Source of the DNA: Sporothrix humicola
Taxonomy: Eukaryota; Ascomycota; Sordariomycetes; Ophiostomatales; Ophiostomataceae
Assembly: GCA_021396245.1 (NCBI GenBank)
Contig: WNYE01000041.1
Location: 248,001 to 312,000 of the forward strand
DNA length: 64,000 nucleotides
Direction of reading: 5' to 3'
Position 1 is the stretch's first letter, and the number at the start of each line of letters is the position of its first letter. A program made the translations under genes and the position numbers. Shown here in pieces: positions 51,612-64,000 of the stretch. Under the pieces are notes generated by a model, which made no database searches, had not been told where the DNA came from, and worked only from the letters and a program-made list of their open reading frames with translations.

Positions 51612-54043
51612 ATGGCTCAGGACGGTGTGCGCGAGCCGCGCGAGGTCAAGAACCACTTCCTCTTTGAGATCGCAACAGAGGTTGCTCACCGTGGTATGTA
51701 TTTTATATTGTTCCTGCCGCCCATTTGGCCCCTTTTCCGTGAGCGCCACGGCGTGGCTCTCAACAATTGCTAATTCAATGGCTTCCTACCACAGTCGGCG
51801 GTATCTACTCTGTTATCAAGTCCAAAGCCCCGGTCACCACTGCCGAATATGGAGACCGGTACACTCTTATCGGTCCTTTGCACCGCGAATCTGTATGTTT
51901 TAGCAATTGGCAGGTGTACAGGTGCCCAATGCCATCAACTAACCATGTATTATACAGGCCGCTGTGGAAGTCGAGGAGCTGGAACCGACGAACCCCGAGC
52001 TTGCCGCAACAATCGATTCTATGAAGGAGCGTGGCATCCAGATAGTGTATGGTCGTTGGCTGATCGAGGGCGCACCCCGTGTCCTTCTGATTGACACAAA
52101 GTCCGCCTACAACTTCATGGACGAGTGGAAAGCGGATCTGTGGAACGTCGCTTCCATCCCGGCGCCGCCCAGTGACGAGGAGACGAGCGAGGCGATCGTC
52201 TTCGGTTACCTCGTTGCGTGGTTCCTCGGAGAGGTGAGTTTGCGCCAAGTTGAGACGACGGTCTAAATCTGTAAGGGTACTTTTTACTGACCAGTCTTTT
52301 CTGTACCATTAGTTTGTCTGCCACGAGAAGAAGAAGGCCGTCATTGCACACTTCCACGAGTGGCTCGCTGGTGTTGCCCTGCCATTGTGCAAGAAGCGCC
52401 GCATTGACGTCACGACGATCTTCACCACCCATGCGACGCTCCTTGGCCGCTATCTTTGTGCTGGCTCGGTCGACTTCTACAACAACCTCCAATACTTTGA
52501 CGTCGACGAGGAGGCTGGCAAGCGCGGTATCTACCACCGTTACTGTATCGAACGCGCTGCGACACATTCGGCCGACGTTTTCACCACCGTATCCCATATC
52601 ACCGCCTACGAAAGCGAGCACCTGCTGAAGCGCAAGCCCGATGGTGTCCTGCCCAATGGCTTGAATGTCACCAAGTTCTCCGCCATGCACGAATTCCAGA
52701 ACCTCCACCAGCACAGCAAAGAGAAGATCCACGACTTTGTGCGCGGCCACTTCTACGGCCATTACGATATTGAGCCCGAAAACACACTCTACTTCTTCAC
52801 GGCCGGTCGCTACGAGTTCCGCAATAAGGGCGTCGACATGTTTATCGAATCGCTTGCCCGGCTGAACCACCGCCTGAAAACGGCCGGCAGCAAGATGACG
52901 GTCGTGGCATTCATTATCATGCCCGCCCAGACACACTCCCTCACGGTGGAGGCCCTCAGGGGCCAGGCTGTCGTCAAGTCGCTGCGCGACACAGTTGACA
53001 TTATTGAGAAGAGCATTGGCCGGCGCATTTTCGAGCGCTCGCTCAAGTGGCACGAGGGCGACCCGCTTCCTGATGAGAAGGAGCTGATCACGAGCCAGGA
53101 TCGTGTTCTACTGCGGCGACGCCTGTTCGCCATGAAGCGTCATGGCCTGCCGCCCATTGTGACGCACAACATGGTTAACGATCAGGAGGACCCCATTCTC
53201 AACCAGATCCGCCGCGTGCAGCTGTTCAACCACCCCAGCGACCGCGTCAAGATTGTGTTCCATCCCGAGTTCCTGAGCTCGGCCAACCCCGTTCTGCCGA
53301 TGGACTACGACGACTTCGTCCGCGGTACGCATTTGGGCGTCTTCTCGTCGTACTACGAGCCGTGGGGCTACACGCCCGCTGAGTGCACGGTGATGGGTGT
53401 GCCCAGCGTCACGACGAACCTGTCGGGCTTCGGCTGCTACATGGAGGAGCTGATTGAGAACTCGAGCGACTACGGCATCTACATTGTCGACCGTCGCACC
53501 AAGGGTGTCGATGATTCGGTGAACCAGCTGACATCGGTCATGTTCGATTTCTGCCAGAAGAGCCGGCGCCAGCGGATCAACCAGCGTAACCGCACCGAAC
53601 GGCTGAGTGACCTGCTTGACTGGAAGCGCATGGGTCTCGAATACGTCAAGGCCCGTCAGCTAGCCCTGCGCCGTGCCTACCCCGACTCCTTCGCGGGCGA
53701 GGACGACGATGAGGACTACATTCCCGGCGTGGAGCAGAAGATCTCCCGGCCGTTCTCTGTGCCTGGTTCGCCGCGTGACCGCACGGGCATGATGACGCCG
53801 GGTGACTTTGCCAGTCTGCAGGAGGGCCGTGAGGGCCTGAGCACAGAAGACTATGTTGCATGGAAGCTGCCGTAAGTGTTTTCCCATTTTTCTAGTCCAT
53901 GCTATCTTGCTGCACATTTTACTAACACATCATGTAGTGAGGAGGAAGACCCTGATGAGTACCCGTTCCCTCTGACGCTGAAGACGAAGCCGAGCGGCGG
54001 TGCCCAGAGCCCTCTTGACGGCGTGATTCTGAACGGGAAATAA
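51612..54043 (+). CDS. GSY1: Glycogen synthase Gsy1 (GT3 family)
   Basis: Five exons, join(51612..51693, 51795..51892, 51958..52233, 52313..53871, 53938..54043), coding 706 residues; introns are 101, 65, 79 and 66 bp and all phases close. The N-terminus MAQDGVREPREVKNHFLFEI, then HRVGGIYSVIKSKAPVT, carries the UDP-glucose-binding K-x-G-G type motif of GT3. Other family blocks are AHFHEWLAGVALPLCKK, TTHATLLGRYLCAG and HLGVFSSYYEPWGYTPAECT with the catalytic-loop Glu. The Arg-rich helix SRRQRINQRNRTERLSDLLD is the glucose-6-phosphate sensing element of Gsy2. The C-terminal tail (SVPGSPRDRTGMMTPGDF) has SP/TP sites fitting inhibitory phosphorylation. It elongates glycogen from UDP-glucose in the cytosol. 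The ATG at 51612 is the first in its frame. Confidence 0.97.
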
Positions 54044-56421
54044 ACACATCGAGAAGAGTGTTGGTTCTCGGAGGAAAAGCGGCAGTTTTTTTCGGGTTGT
54101 CAGAAGGTGACTAGGTGACGGCGAAAGCCGGCATGGGTGCCTTACATTGTACAGTCAGTGGTGTTTATAACGGGGTTTGTTCTGATTTTGGCATATACTG
54201 TCCTTCCCGGCCGAAAGTGACAGGTTTCATCTAACCACAACAACATACTAATATAGCGACGGAGGAGCACGGTGAGCCACAGCGGCAAGGCTGAGTTTGC
54301 ATGGTGGTGGAGGAGCAATAGTTGTTATTTCTTTTGTTTTTATCGTTCTGGGCTCATAGGATTGTGTAGGATTTATCATTGATGGTGTACGCAGGGATAG
54401 GTGTGCTTTTTGAAAATAAGTGACAACGAAAGAAAATTGGCTCTCGACCGGACACGTCCTTTTCTGGAAAACGACGCATTATCTGTTATGTGATATGTCG
54501 GGGATTTCCAACTACCGCATCCAGGCTCATCTCTGGCATTTTGTGGGCAGTCAAAGCCAGCGACAAGCTCTGCTCAATGAGCTGCATCACTATCGTTGAC
54601 CTATATTAAATGATCGGCCCGTGCAATTATGCATATGTATTCCGCGGACATTTGAGCCGCAAGTGTCATGCTTGGGCAGTGCAAGTATAAATGCCATGAG
54701 CGACGATAGTGCGGAGGGCAGTCCAGGAAAAAGTGGCAGAAGACAGCTCTCCATACATTCAAGCCAAGATTGCCAAAACGAGGCTCAAAGTCGGAGAGGC
54801 TGCGTAGATGAACGATGATTTAGAAAGGCACACTTCACCTATATAGTGGCCGTTTATTTTCTGTCTGATGTTGTCATTTCCAAATCCCGCATATGAGACC
54901 GGTAACAGAGGTTCAATTAACACAAAGTGCGGCGTTGTAAGGTTGCAGCCTGGGCTGGACCAGAAACATCGTGAGATCTGGGCCGCGATGCGCACTAAGC
55001 CGTTCTGTACCTCACTAAAAAATGGCAGGCCAAACCGTCTCTTCCCCGCAAAATACAGGGGAAACGGTGCCTGGCGGCCAGGGCAGGGCTAGGCCAAGAG
55101 CAGGCGGTGCGCCCTGGCCCGCATTTGGGCTTGCCTAGTCCGCGCTAAAACATCGACAGCTGTTTCGCGTTGCCGTTCGAGCCAGGCGAAAATAGCGTAT
55201 CTTGTGAACGATGTGTCGCAACGAATTGACCATTGTCAGAAAGGAAGACAGAGCTTGAAACAGACCAGCGGAAGTTCGGTGAGCACGAGAATCTCCGTAC
55301 TAAATACGGCAGTGTGTTCCTTGCTCTTTCCCACTTTGTATGCGATACGTCGTAATCCTCGTCGCAACATCGTTCGCAACCCCTGGCACGGTGACGCCTT
55401 CTATTTTGTCGATGACCTCCTTCCTCTTCGGCGATCTTGCACACATTGCTCCTCCCTCATTTTCCCTTACCCACCACACTCAAGGGTCGTACAACGAACC
55501 GAAAGCGGCCGGGAACAGAAAGAACAACAGACACTGAGAGACACAGAAACAAAAGGGCAGGAAGGAGTCTTGGCATTGAGGGCGCGGCTCAAAGGGAAAG
55601 AGCAAAGCGCGAATAAAGAGAATCAGAAGAAGAAAGAGAAACCAGAAAGTGAGACTGAGTGTCACAAAAGGCAAGCGCAACCGCCATGCACCTTCTCGTC
55701 CTGCACGACCTGCACCAACACGCGCCTTCCACAGCCAGCTGCCAACATCGCCATCGTTTGACAACAACCAAATAAAAAGGGCAACAGCTCAGGGCGAAAC
55801 AAAACAGACAACAGCAACAAAAGACAACGAAAAAATGACAAAAGACAAGAATTCGATTGCATTGATCCCAAGCTGACAGCTCACTACCACGTCCTCACTC
55901 CTTCGTTTCTCCTCAATCCCAATCAATCCCTCTCAGCCACCATATCATCCACCTTGATTCGCGCCAGTGCCGCCACCATCTTTGCCCCTGTTCGCCCAGC
56001 TAAGAAAGGCTCAAAAGCTGCATGCGAAATCCAGAAAGGCTTGTCAGCCAACCAAATCACGAAACCTGACAGGAACAAGGACAGAAGCCATTGCGGTGCA
56101 GCCCGTTCGACTGATTAGCTGCTTGTGGGATTTCATCTCATCTTGTCGCTGCCCTCTGCTCGTTGTCAGATTCAGGCTCTGTCTGTTTCTGTTTCTCTTT
56201 TCTTCTTTCTCTCGGCCTCTCTCTTTCTCCCTTCTTTGGTCTTTTGTGGCCTGGCCCTTTTCCCCTCTCAGCGCCCGCACTGCTCTCTTATCCCTCTCTT
56301 CCCCTCTCTCCCTCGTTTCTTTTGACCTCTCTCTCCTCTTTTTTTCCCCAGCTCTCTGCTCTCGTTTTTTCATTTAGTCTCTCCTCATTCCTCTCCTCCC
56401 GAAGCTTCTTTCCTCCGCCTC
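54044..56421. other. 2.4-kb tandem intergenic region
   Basis: Between GSY1 and the F-box gene. The left part (to about 54500) is the GSY1 3' UTR; from 55880 to 56420 the + strand is CT-rich leader sequence. Frames of up to 185 codons (55204-55761) have no motif. No gene seen. Confidence 0.45.
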
Positions 56422-58784
56422 ATGAAGCTTCCAGTACTACGCAAAATGAACCTCTTCCGGAAACGAGACAAACAAAAGATCGGCGCCGGCGCCGACGGAG
56501 GGCTACGAGACGGCGGCCAGCACTACCTTGGCTACGGCGGTTCTAGTGGGCCGTCATTTTCGATCACAGAGGCCGCCGACAGCAGCAGCAATTCACGGGG
56601 TCGCAACTTCAAGGGTCTCAAGAGCTTGGTCGGGAGCAATGGCCGGCGCGCCGCGTCGGACCCCGTGGTCACATCAGCCGTGTCTGCAACATTCACCTCG
56701 GCACGCCTATTCCAGACGTTCCCGGATAACGTCTTGGCGCGCATTTTCGCCTTTGTGTGCCCCCACAGCCAGGACCGGAGCTACGAGAAGTGCGAGGATT
56801 CTACCTTTGGCGACTGTATGCTCTGCGACATGCGCGATCTTGCGCATTGTGTCCAGGTATGCCGGCGGTGGCGGCCCGTGGCCGAGCAGGTCTTGTAAGT
56901 TTTCCCCTCTCTGTGTAGCATTTTGCATGCGCAAGCCATTCACCCTATGCTAACATTGGCAGATACACGAGCATTCGCATCGACACCGTGCACTACTGCT
57001 CGCGCGAAGCTCTCCTCGCCGACAAGCGCAAGCGCCGCTCCTTTTTCGACCGCAACGGCGAGCCCGAAGACACACCCGATGCCCGACTGAAGCTCCTCTG
57101 CCGCACCCTCCGCGACGGCCCCACCCACCGCCTCGGCCAATATGTCCAGTTTCTCAAGCTGCCTTACATGCTCCGCGAATCTCGACACGCCGATATTGCT
57201 CGGACCATTTCCGTCCTACAAAACCTGCGCTACGTCGATCTGCCCGAGGGTCTGTTCATGGACGAGGCCATCTACGTTACACTCAAGTTCGAGATCGAAG
57301 CCAAGTGCCCAGATCTCCGCAAGATGACTTACATGGGCGGGGCAGAGCGCAGTTTGGAGGCACTCACATCCGGCAATCGCTGGCGCAACCTCGAGGTGCT
57401 CGAGCTGGTCAAGATCAGCGTGGATCCGGCTATGCTCCGGCACGTGCTTTGCCTGCTCACCGAGCTGCGCGCTCTTAAGGTGACGGAGCTGCCAGCCGGG
57501 CCGCACACGTTTTCCGACGAGGTGCTTGCTCCAGCGCCACTGGACGGAGGTGCAGGGGGTCAGCTGCAGGAGTTCTACACCAATCTACCGCCTCTGGAGG
57601 AGCTGGTTCTGACCAACACGCAAAGCCTGACGGCCGAGGGTCTCCAGGCATATCTTGGAGGGTCTGGATTAGGTAGTGCTCTCAAGGTGCTGACACTCAA
57701 CGGCACAGGCATTAAACCCTGGTCGCTGCGTGGCATTCTGGACCGCGCACCCTCTCTACGCCACCTGACTGTTGTCGACCAAGTCACGGTGGCATTGCCC
57801 ATTGCTGCAAACACAAAGGATATTCAACCACTGGCATCCACGTCACTGCGGACACTCAACTACGAGATTGCACCTGCGCAAGGTGTTAGCCCGTACGCAG
57901 GTGTAACACGGTCGTACTACAACTACCTTTCCGGGTCGATTCTTTCTGGTGGTTTGCCGAACCTGCGTGCTGTGTACGTACGTGACGCCCAATTCCCCGA
58001 GTCGCTGCTTGGCGACCTGCCGCTGCCAGGCCCAATAGGCGGTGCGGCGTTTGGCGACTTTGGTGGTGGGAACAACAACCGGCGGCCGGCCTCGGCATCG
58101 GCCAGCTCCGGTTCAGGAACGGCCTCGGCACTCAACTCGCCCATGTCTACGGGCAGCCTCGGCCAGCTGCACTCACCAATGGGTTTCCTCAGCCCGCACC
58201 ATTCTCCTGGCTTCCCTCCGGCAGCTGTGCCACGGACAATTCCGCAAAATAGCCTGCCAAGTGCCAAACAATCTTCCTCCACCAACCCCTTCCTCGATGC
58301 GCAGTCGCCACCAAAGCCGTGGGCCGCAGGCCACAACCCACGCTTCAGCAGTAACAACCCGTTCGCAGGCATGATCTCGCCCCAGAAGATGCAGACGCTC
58401 GAGGTGTTCACCAAGGGCGACGACGACAACGACTGGAGCTCGATTATTGTTGGAGACAGCGACCACCATTTCCTAAGCTCTGGCATGGGGTTGGGCGGCG
58501 GCGGCGGCGGTACCGGGAGCCGGCCGGTTAGCAGCTACGGCCTGGGTGCCGATCTCGGCGCGGTCGGTGCTCGCAAGAGTGTGCTGGTTAGTATGGGCAC
58601 CGGCAACTTCTTGGCTGTACCCGATCCCGAGCCGGGCAGTGCTGGTGGAGGCAGGAACGGCGGCGGCGGCGGCTTTGGAACGACTCTGGGAAGCAGTCCC
58701 AGCAATGGGCAGGGGCCGGATCTGTGGCCGCGGCCAGTCAGTGCAGGCGAGCGGCGGAGCGAGAAGCGGGATCTCTGGCGGTGA
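56422..58784 (+). CDS. F-box protein with LRR-like repeats
   Basis: Two exons, join(56422..56894, 56963..58784), coding 764 residues; intron 68 bp with branch CTAAC. Residues about 95-165 form the F-box: FQTFPDNVLARIFAFVCPHS, then CMLCDMRDLAHCVQVCRRWR and VAEQVLYTSIRID, the intron falling right after the F-box core. Residues about 165-520 carry leucine-rich, LRR-like strands (LQNLRYVDLPEGLFM, NLEVLELVKISVD, LKVLTLNGTGIKPW, LRHLTVVDQVTV). The rest is a Ser/Gly/Pro-rich tail. It should bind Skp1 and bring a substrate to an SCF ubiquitin ligase; the substrate is unknown. The start is ATG 56422; ATG 56446 (MNLFRKRDKQK) would remove 8 residues. The family is shared by Sordariomycetes, judged from recalled homologues. 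Confidence 0.88.
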
Positions 58785-61700
58785 AGCGTGGGAGCTGGCT
58801 CTGGAGTCTTTTGCCCCGGTCGTTTCTGTCATGTTCATCGCTTCCTTTTTTGCCTTCGCGTGTCGAAGCGACATCTAAACCCCTTTCAGCTCCTGCCATT
58901 TCTCATTTTCTTCGTTTTCGATCTATTCTTGATCAATATTTTGTTTTCGTTTTTCTGCTTCCATGAGCCGAGATTACATATCCCCAGTATGCATTTATTC
59001 CCCATTCGCCATTCTTCTGTTTTCCTATTTTCTTTTTTATATACCTTTGCATTTGCAAAACAAAACTTCGCTCGCGGCGATAGTGAATATTACAAGGCTA
59101 TATGAACTGCACTTCTCACTACTCACGCCGTTCGTCTGACCATGTCTCAGCTCATTCGTGCAGCTTAGCTGATGATGGGGGCGACGAGGCTGGAGCTCCA
59201 TGTGGCCGTGTCTATTTTTAAATTCTATCCGCTCTCACTCTTGTGTGCACAAAACATAAGCTTTGTCCTTTTCCTGCGATTCGCGTCTTTGATTCTCACT
59301 TTGCCATTCGGCTACAAGGTCTCAGGACGCACAAAGTCACGATGTGCCTAATGCAAGCCGTATCTGTAGCTGTCCGGTCATTTTAACGGGTAAATAAAAA
59401 AAGAAACGTAGCCGATATTCTTTACGTCTTTTTCTTTGTTTCCTTCCTGCTTTCCATATTCCTCAAAGGAACGATTCCTGTTTGATATTCGTGATTGCCA
59501 GATTGGCAGATTGCCACACATCAATATCGCGGGCGTGTGAACTGGTAGTTGATGAAAATTCTAAATAAAGAAATACGGTTTACCTTGGAAGCGTAGAGTA
59601 GAGCACATCCTCCGACTCGGACCAGATCCAGGCAGCCAATAGATCAGGAGGTCCGGTTGTGTTTTGTTCCGTTCACCGCCGAGTCGGTGAGACCGGTTTT
59701 GTGATTTCTCTATATTCTTGTAGGTAATAGCCACCCTCCCACTCGCTTTCCCCTTTCCTTAAGAATAACTGGCCTTTAATTCACGGGTAGCGAAGAGATC
59801 TGATAACCCGTTTTGCAATCACTCTCCCACTTGGCTTCGTCTCCATTATGCGTTACGCCGTTTCGAAACTCGACCACACCTTTCTGTCCTGTTGCAAAGC
59901 GTGATCTACGTCACAAAACCATGGGCTCGTATGTCGTCAAATTATGCGTTTATGAGACAGGTGACGGTAATGGGGGGGAGAAAAATGATTGACATAATTT
60001 TCAGTGTCTTAATTCTTTTCGTGTGATTGTTCTTATTTTTTTAATGAATATGATCATAATATTTGCATTTATAAAGTATAATATTTTCTACTGTTTGCTT
60101 TGCTTTGCATGTTATTCAAAAACGGCTTTGTTTTTATTTTATTTTATTTTTTACCTCCTCTTCTTCGATTTTTTTTTTTAAAAAAAAAGCAAAAACACAG
60201 AAATAAATTAAATGAAAACAAATAAAAAACAGCCAACCCGAAGAGAAGTACCACCCGTTTACACAAACCTCATCCCACAACCAATAACTGTAGCTTCGTC
60301 ATGCATCGCCATCACCACGCCCGATATTAGTTTCGTCGGCACCATTCTTTTGCAGCTCGTAGGTCCTGTGTGCAAGCACTCAAATTCAAGCTTACCAAGT
60401 ATATCAACTTCTTCTTCCCGCCATCTCCGTAGACTCTCTCTACATGCACGCCCTCGACTCTCTTAAAATTAGAATTGATCTTCTGATCGCGGCCCACATC
60501 AGCCTACCGACGGAGCCAAGAGACCGGTCGAGCTGTTTTCCGGTGTTTTCTTTTCTCCTTCTTGTGTTTCTGCCCCATGAGCCCCCATGCGTCCCATGAG
60601 AATCGTCCATGAACTACCCCTTTTCTGTTGCAGCTGACGAGGGCGAGGAGTGGGCTGTCAGATCGGAGCTTGTGCCTGGTGCCTGTCCTTGTAAGTCCTT
60701 GTACATATCCCAAGGTGAAAAAGAATAAAGAAAAATCGTCAAGAAACTGGCGATCTTCCAGGCATCTGGAGGGGAATCCCTGTAGGCCCTGAGGGGTCCT
60801 GGATCTTCTTTGGTTTCTTGTCTTTTGGGAGCCATTCGTGTAATTTGATTGGCCCAAGCAGTGGATGTTGGAGGTGCCTGAGGGGTGGATTCTGTGCTCT
60901 TCTTGTGCTGATCCAGGGGCAGAGGGGTCAACAGTTTGCTCCAGTAAGGGGAGTGGACAGACCGCTAAAGAGCTAACAGACAGGAAAACGCGTTGGTGGA
61001 TGCCCCCTTTCTTTACAACGACGCCAAAATGCCACTTTACGCGTTGTCTCCTCTTTTCGATCGTGTTTTTTTTTTTTGTCTCTCGTCCTTTCTTGATATC
61101 CGACTTGTCCGGCGCCTTTTTAACAACAGTCCCTTTTGACGCTACGGTCGTACTATCGTCTCTCGGCGAGAACGGCAACCGGATGAACATGGGACGAGGA
61201 CTAGGAGTGGGAGTACTGTGTAGGAGTGAGGGGCTGCCGAGGGGGCCATGGCCAAAAGCAAGGGCCGTTGCATGCCGTTGGGACTTTGGAGGTATGATGC
61301 TCTTGTGATGTAGTCTAGACAGAGAGACGGAAAGACAAAAAGACAAAAAGACGTGGGCACCGTCTGAAGCGAGACAAACTCATTAAAGATGCAGCAAGGG
61401 AAAAAGGACAAACACCATTGGCAAAAGCGTGAGAAAGGTGATGGGTGGTGAGGGGAAACGGTACTTTGCTGTTTGACCTCATGCGCTAGCATGGGAAAGC
61501 ATCAATGAAGCAAGCACAGGAGCCCAGCTCTGCGTCGGAGCTGTTTCAAGTTGGCGCACGACGAAGCTTAAGGACGAGGCTAGACTGCAGCCCCTTTTCT
61601 GGCTTGCCTGCATTTTCGTTTGATGGAGCTTTCACGAGGGAGGAAAAAGAAAAAGGAAAAGAAGAAAAAAAGAAAGCACGGGAAAGAAGAACAAAAAGAT

Positions 61701-64000
61701 GGGCCAGGGCTGAGTGGAGACGCGTTTTTCTGGAGACAGGACGGTCACCGTTGCAGGGACAGCGTGCCCCAAAAGAAGAGAAAAGAAAAAAAGCCAGACG
61801 AAAGCAGGGCAGAGGCAAGGCAAGGCCAAGAGACCGAACGTTGAGCTGTCATGAAAAGAGGGTGAGGCTGAGACAAGAAGAAAAGGAGACGAGGGAGCAG
61901 GGAGACGAGAAGAGGGCCACCGAGGGGCTCTGGTGATTTTCTGAGGATATCTGAGTACATACTCGGTAAACTAGACATTAGACTTGAAGCTGAGGTTACA
62001 GTCATAATCGCGATGACGGCAGCCGACGTTATCAGAAAAGTACCGCTGACGTCGGGGTGGGCTGTGGAGATCGCTGAGAGCGGCTGGAATGGAGGGAGTG
62101 AGTCTTGGAGTCTTGACGTCTAGACGAGGCCTCCTCGCGTTGTCGATGTGTACGAAATGCTGTTCTCGGTATCCGGTTGATCGCGTTTGTCTTTTGTCTT
62201 TTGCCTCTTTATTTTTGTACTTTGGGGCCGATTCCCGGTTTAGCGGTGCATCGAGTATTCCGTAGTTCCGTCGCATTCCTGGGAAATACTCTCCGAGAAC
62301 AGCAAGACAGAAGGCCTCTCTTTTTTTCTGTTGTCAAAAAGGCAAGGCCACTCGGCGTGATGCCCGCCCTCCGGCCTGATGGCCAGGCCTGGCCAAGCAC
62401 ATGCGTCTTCTGGGCCAACTTGACAAAGTGACTCTGAAGGACAAGACGACGAGAACGAAAAAACCCCTGCACCCAACGCTGGTGGTTGGTTGTCTTGCCT
62501 ATCACGCCCACAAATGCTGCATTTCGCGCCTGCACCAACACGTCAAGATTGGCTAAGTAGGATGCAGGCTCGAAGTGTGCACCAACCTCCAAACCTGCCC
62601 GTATTTTCTTAAACAGAAACAAGTACCCAAACAGTGTAAAAAAGGTCGGAAAAAGGCGACGCGTGACTCGAGGCTGGCCAACTTATTTTTGACTCTGACG
62701 ATGAGGCCAGACGGAAAGACCAAGCTCGCTGCTCGTTCGGCTCGACAAGTTCGACCAGCTCATCGAGCTGAACAAACGAGGGCCATCATGACGGCCATCT
62801 TGACGGCCACCCTTAAACTTGTTTCGAGCATCATACGCCAGTCATTTTGGACGCATGCCCTCCACGCCAAAACCACGAAATACCACCAGGGTTCGCAAAA
62901 GCCACCACAAACCAGCAAAACCAGCACTAGTGGCGATTTGACTTGTCGTTCTGTCACGCCCTCGCGGGCCTCTGTCTTTTAGACTGGATATTGGCGTCTG
63001 TCACTGAGAGAGCGAGAGAGCATAGGAGAAAACGAAACGTGCTAATTCGTGCCCGTGAGCAAAATATCGGATTTGCGGATTTTTGATTCTCTTGAATTTG
63101 CATCATTTGTATCATTTGCATCATCTTCATCTTCAACTCGGTATTTTGGCTTTCTTGGGAAGAAGACGAGTGCCGTCGTCTGGTCACTTTCCCCTCTTCA
63201 TGCAGGTGCTGAGTTTGGGCACGCTGCAGATTACTCGTCTGCCAGCTCTGGTTGGCTGGAGGCCGAGTCGATCGATTTTTTGTGCGATTTTTTGGTGCAC
63301 AATTTGCCCTTTTCCCACTGCACCAAAACACATGTCGTCTTGTCTCTTGTCTCTTGTCTGGATAACCACAAAATGCGACGCACCCCAAAACCTCACGAGA
63401 CGATTTTGCCGCCGCCCCCAAAGCAAAGGGAAAATGGCCAAACTTCAACTCCATACTCCGTGCGGCCTGTCCAGAGTGGCCGGCCAGCGCTTCCACGCAA
63501 GGAGATTCTATTTTGCATGAACAGAGGTTGGCGATGGGCTGGTGATGGTATGTTGGACGGGAGTCCTGCAATATCGCCGGTCTGCAATAGCAGGGCCATT
63601 ATTGTTGGTAGGAGCAATGGGAGCAGGAGGGGTAATAGAAACAACGGCCCTTTCTTTCCAACCGACAACGGATATGGAGTTATCGTGGTATCGTCGAAAG
63701 GAAACCGAAAAAGAAAAAGATAACAGATGGATTCTCAACAACCCTTGAATGCACCCAACTGGCTGGATCAATTGTCCCTTGTCCCGCAAGGGACATTAAG
63801 ATAGAGGCACAGAGGCTGGGGGTCTCTTCTCCCGCCACGGACATCGACCAGCATGTGTTGTGCGTGGGAACGCAATGTATGCGTTTATGCCGTGTCGATC
63901 GATTTTCATTGCATCCTCCCGCTGCGATACGCTGCATTGCATCTTCTCTTGTCGGACCTCCCTTTTTTGCCCTTATTTTCTCTCATCCTTTTTTGTTCTT
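58785..64000. other. 5.2-kb stretch without a supportable gene
   Basis: The left end to about 59100 is the F-box gene 3' UTR. 59980-60200 is very AT-rich. 60500-63700 has moderate GC with overlapping frames on both strands (up to 280 codons at 60504-61346 minus, 224 codons at 63049-63723 plus), none with a recognisable motif or consistent coding signal. The right end (63940-64000) becomes CT-rich, as leaders here do, so a + gene may start just beyond the window and this may be its upstream control region. Confidence 0.45.
60169..60188. repeat. Oligo-T/oligo-A palindrome
   Basis: Eleven T followed directly by nine A, inside an AT-rich stretch; it could extrude as a hairpin or exclude nucleosomes. 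Direct reading. Confidence 0.7.

Noticed and set aside
50721..51773. 350-codon frame upstream of and through GSY1 exon 1
   Set aside because: It begins at TTG and its only ATG is the GSY1 start at 51612; the upstream part is Ser/Leu/Phe-rich translation of a CT-rich leader.
60504..61346. 280-codon minus frame
   Set aside because: No motif, low-complexity Ser/Arg/Lys content, overlapped by other frames on both strands.
63049..63723. 224-codon plus frame
   Set aside because: No recognisable domain; similar-length minus frame (62954-63571) overlaps it.
1..64000. tRNA, rRNA and CRISPR
   Set aside because: Scanned by eye for box A/box B pairs, rRNA-like blocks and regularly spaced repeats; nothing convincing. 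A tRNAscan-SE and Infernal run would settle it.

Overview
This window is nuclear DNA of a filamentous ascomycete (Pezizomycotina, most likely Sordariomycetes; a genus cannot be fixed from sequence alone). The support is eukaryotic: 18 short GT-AG introns (56-284 bp) with CTRAY-type branch points, long CT-rich leaders before start codons, and proteins of clear fungal type (NudC, Ctk1, Gsy1, Pmp3, a Dri1 homologue, a chromodomain Hda2/3-like protein). I see no rRNA, tRNA, CRISPR array, intact transposon or secondary-metabolite cluster.

Layout. 0-11 kb: the 3' end of an unknown + gene, then a - hotdog thioesterase, a + Bud27/URI prefoldin-like gene, - nudC, + TFB3 (TFIIH) and a - AP180-type ANTH endocytic adaptor. 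13-18 kb: + mitochondrial aspartyl-tRNA synthetase (MSD1) and a - acid-sphingomyelinase-like phosphodiesterase. 20-30 kb: a + 1776-residue chromodomain/Hda2/3-like protein converges on a - Dri1-like RRM/RanBP2-zinc-finger protein, so two putative heterochromatin factors are neighbours. 30-35 kb: mostly non-coding, with a small decayed inverted-repeat structure holding 9-bp minisatellites, then the three-exon PMP3 gene. 38-48 kb: + conserved hypothetical, - CTK1 (CDK12-like CTD kinase, 1353 residues) and a - orphan gene. 51-59 kb: + GSY1 glycogen synthase and a + F-box protein. 59-64 kb: no supportable gene.

The first eleven genes strictly alternate strand, giving shared divergent promoters and convergent 3' ends. 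Most genes are housekeeping: transcription (Tfb3, Ctk1, Bud27), chromatin (Hda2/3-like, Dri1-like), trafficking (AP180, NudC), mitochondrial translation (Msd1), lipid and glycogen metabolism. They do not form a metabolic cluster.

The best leads for something new are: the snap-back repeat near 32.0-32.4 kb whose copies differ only by transitions (RIP-like); the apparently dead exonuclease fold in the Dri1 homologue next to a histone-deacetylase-complex scaffold; a uORF whose stop overlaps an in-frame CTK1 ATG as ATGA; an ATG cluster in all three frames at the start of the 38.4-kb gene; and an unrecognised Cys-rich protein at 46.8 kb. No single undescribed multi-gene system stands out. All exon boundaries were worked out by hand from splice consensus and reading frame.
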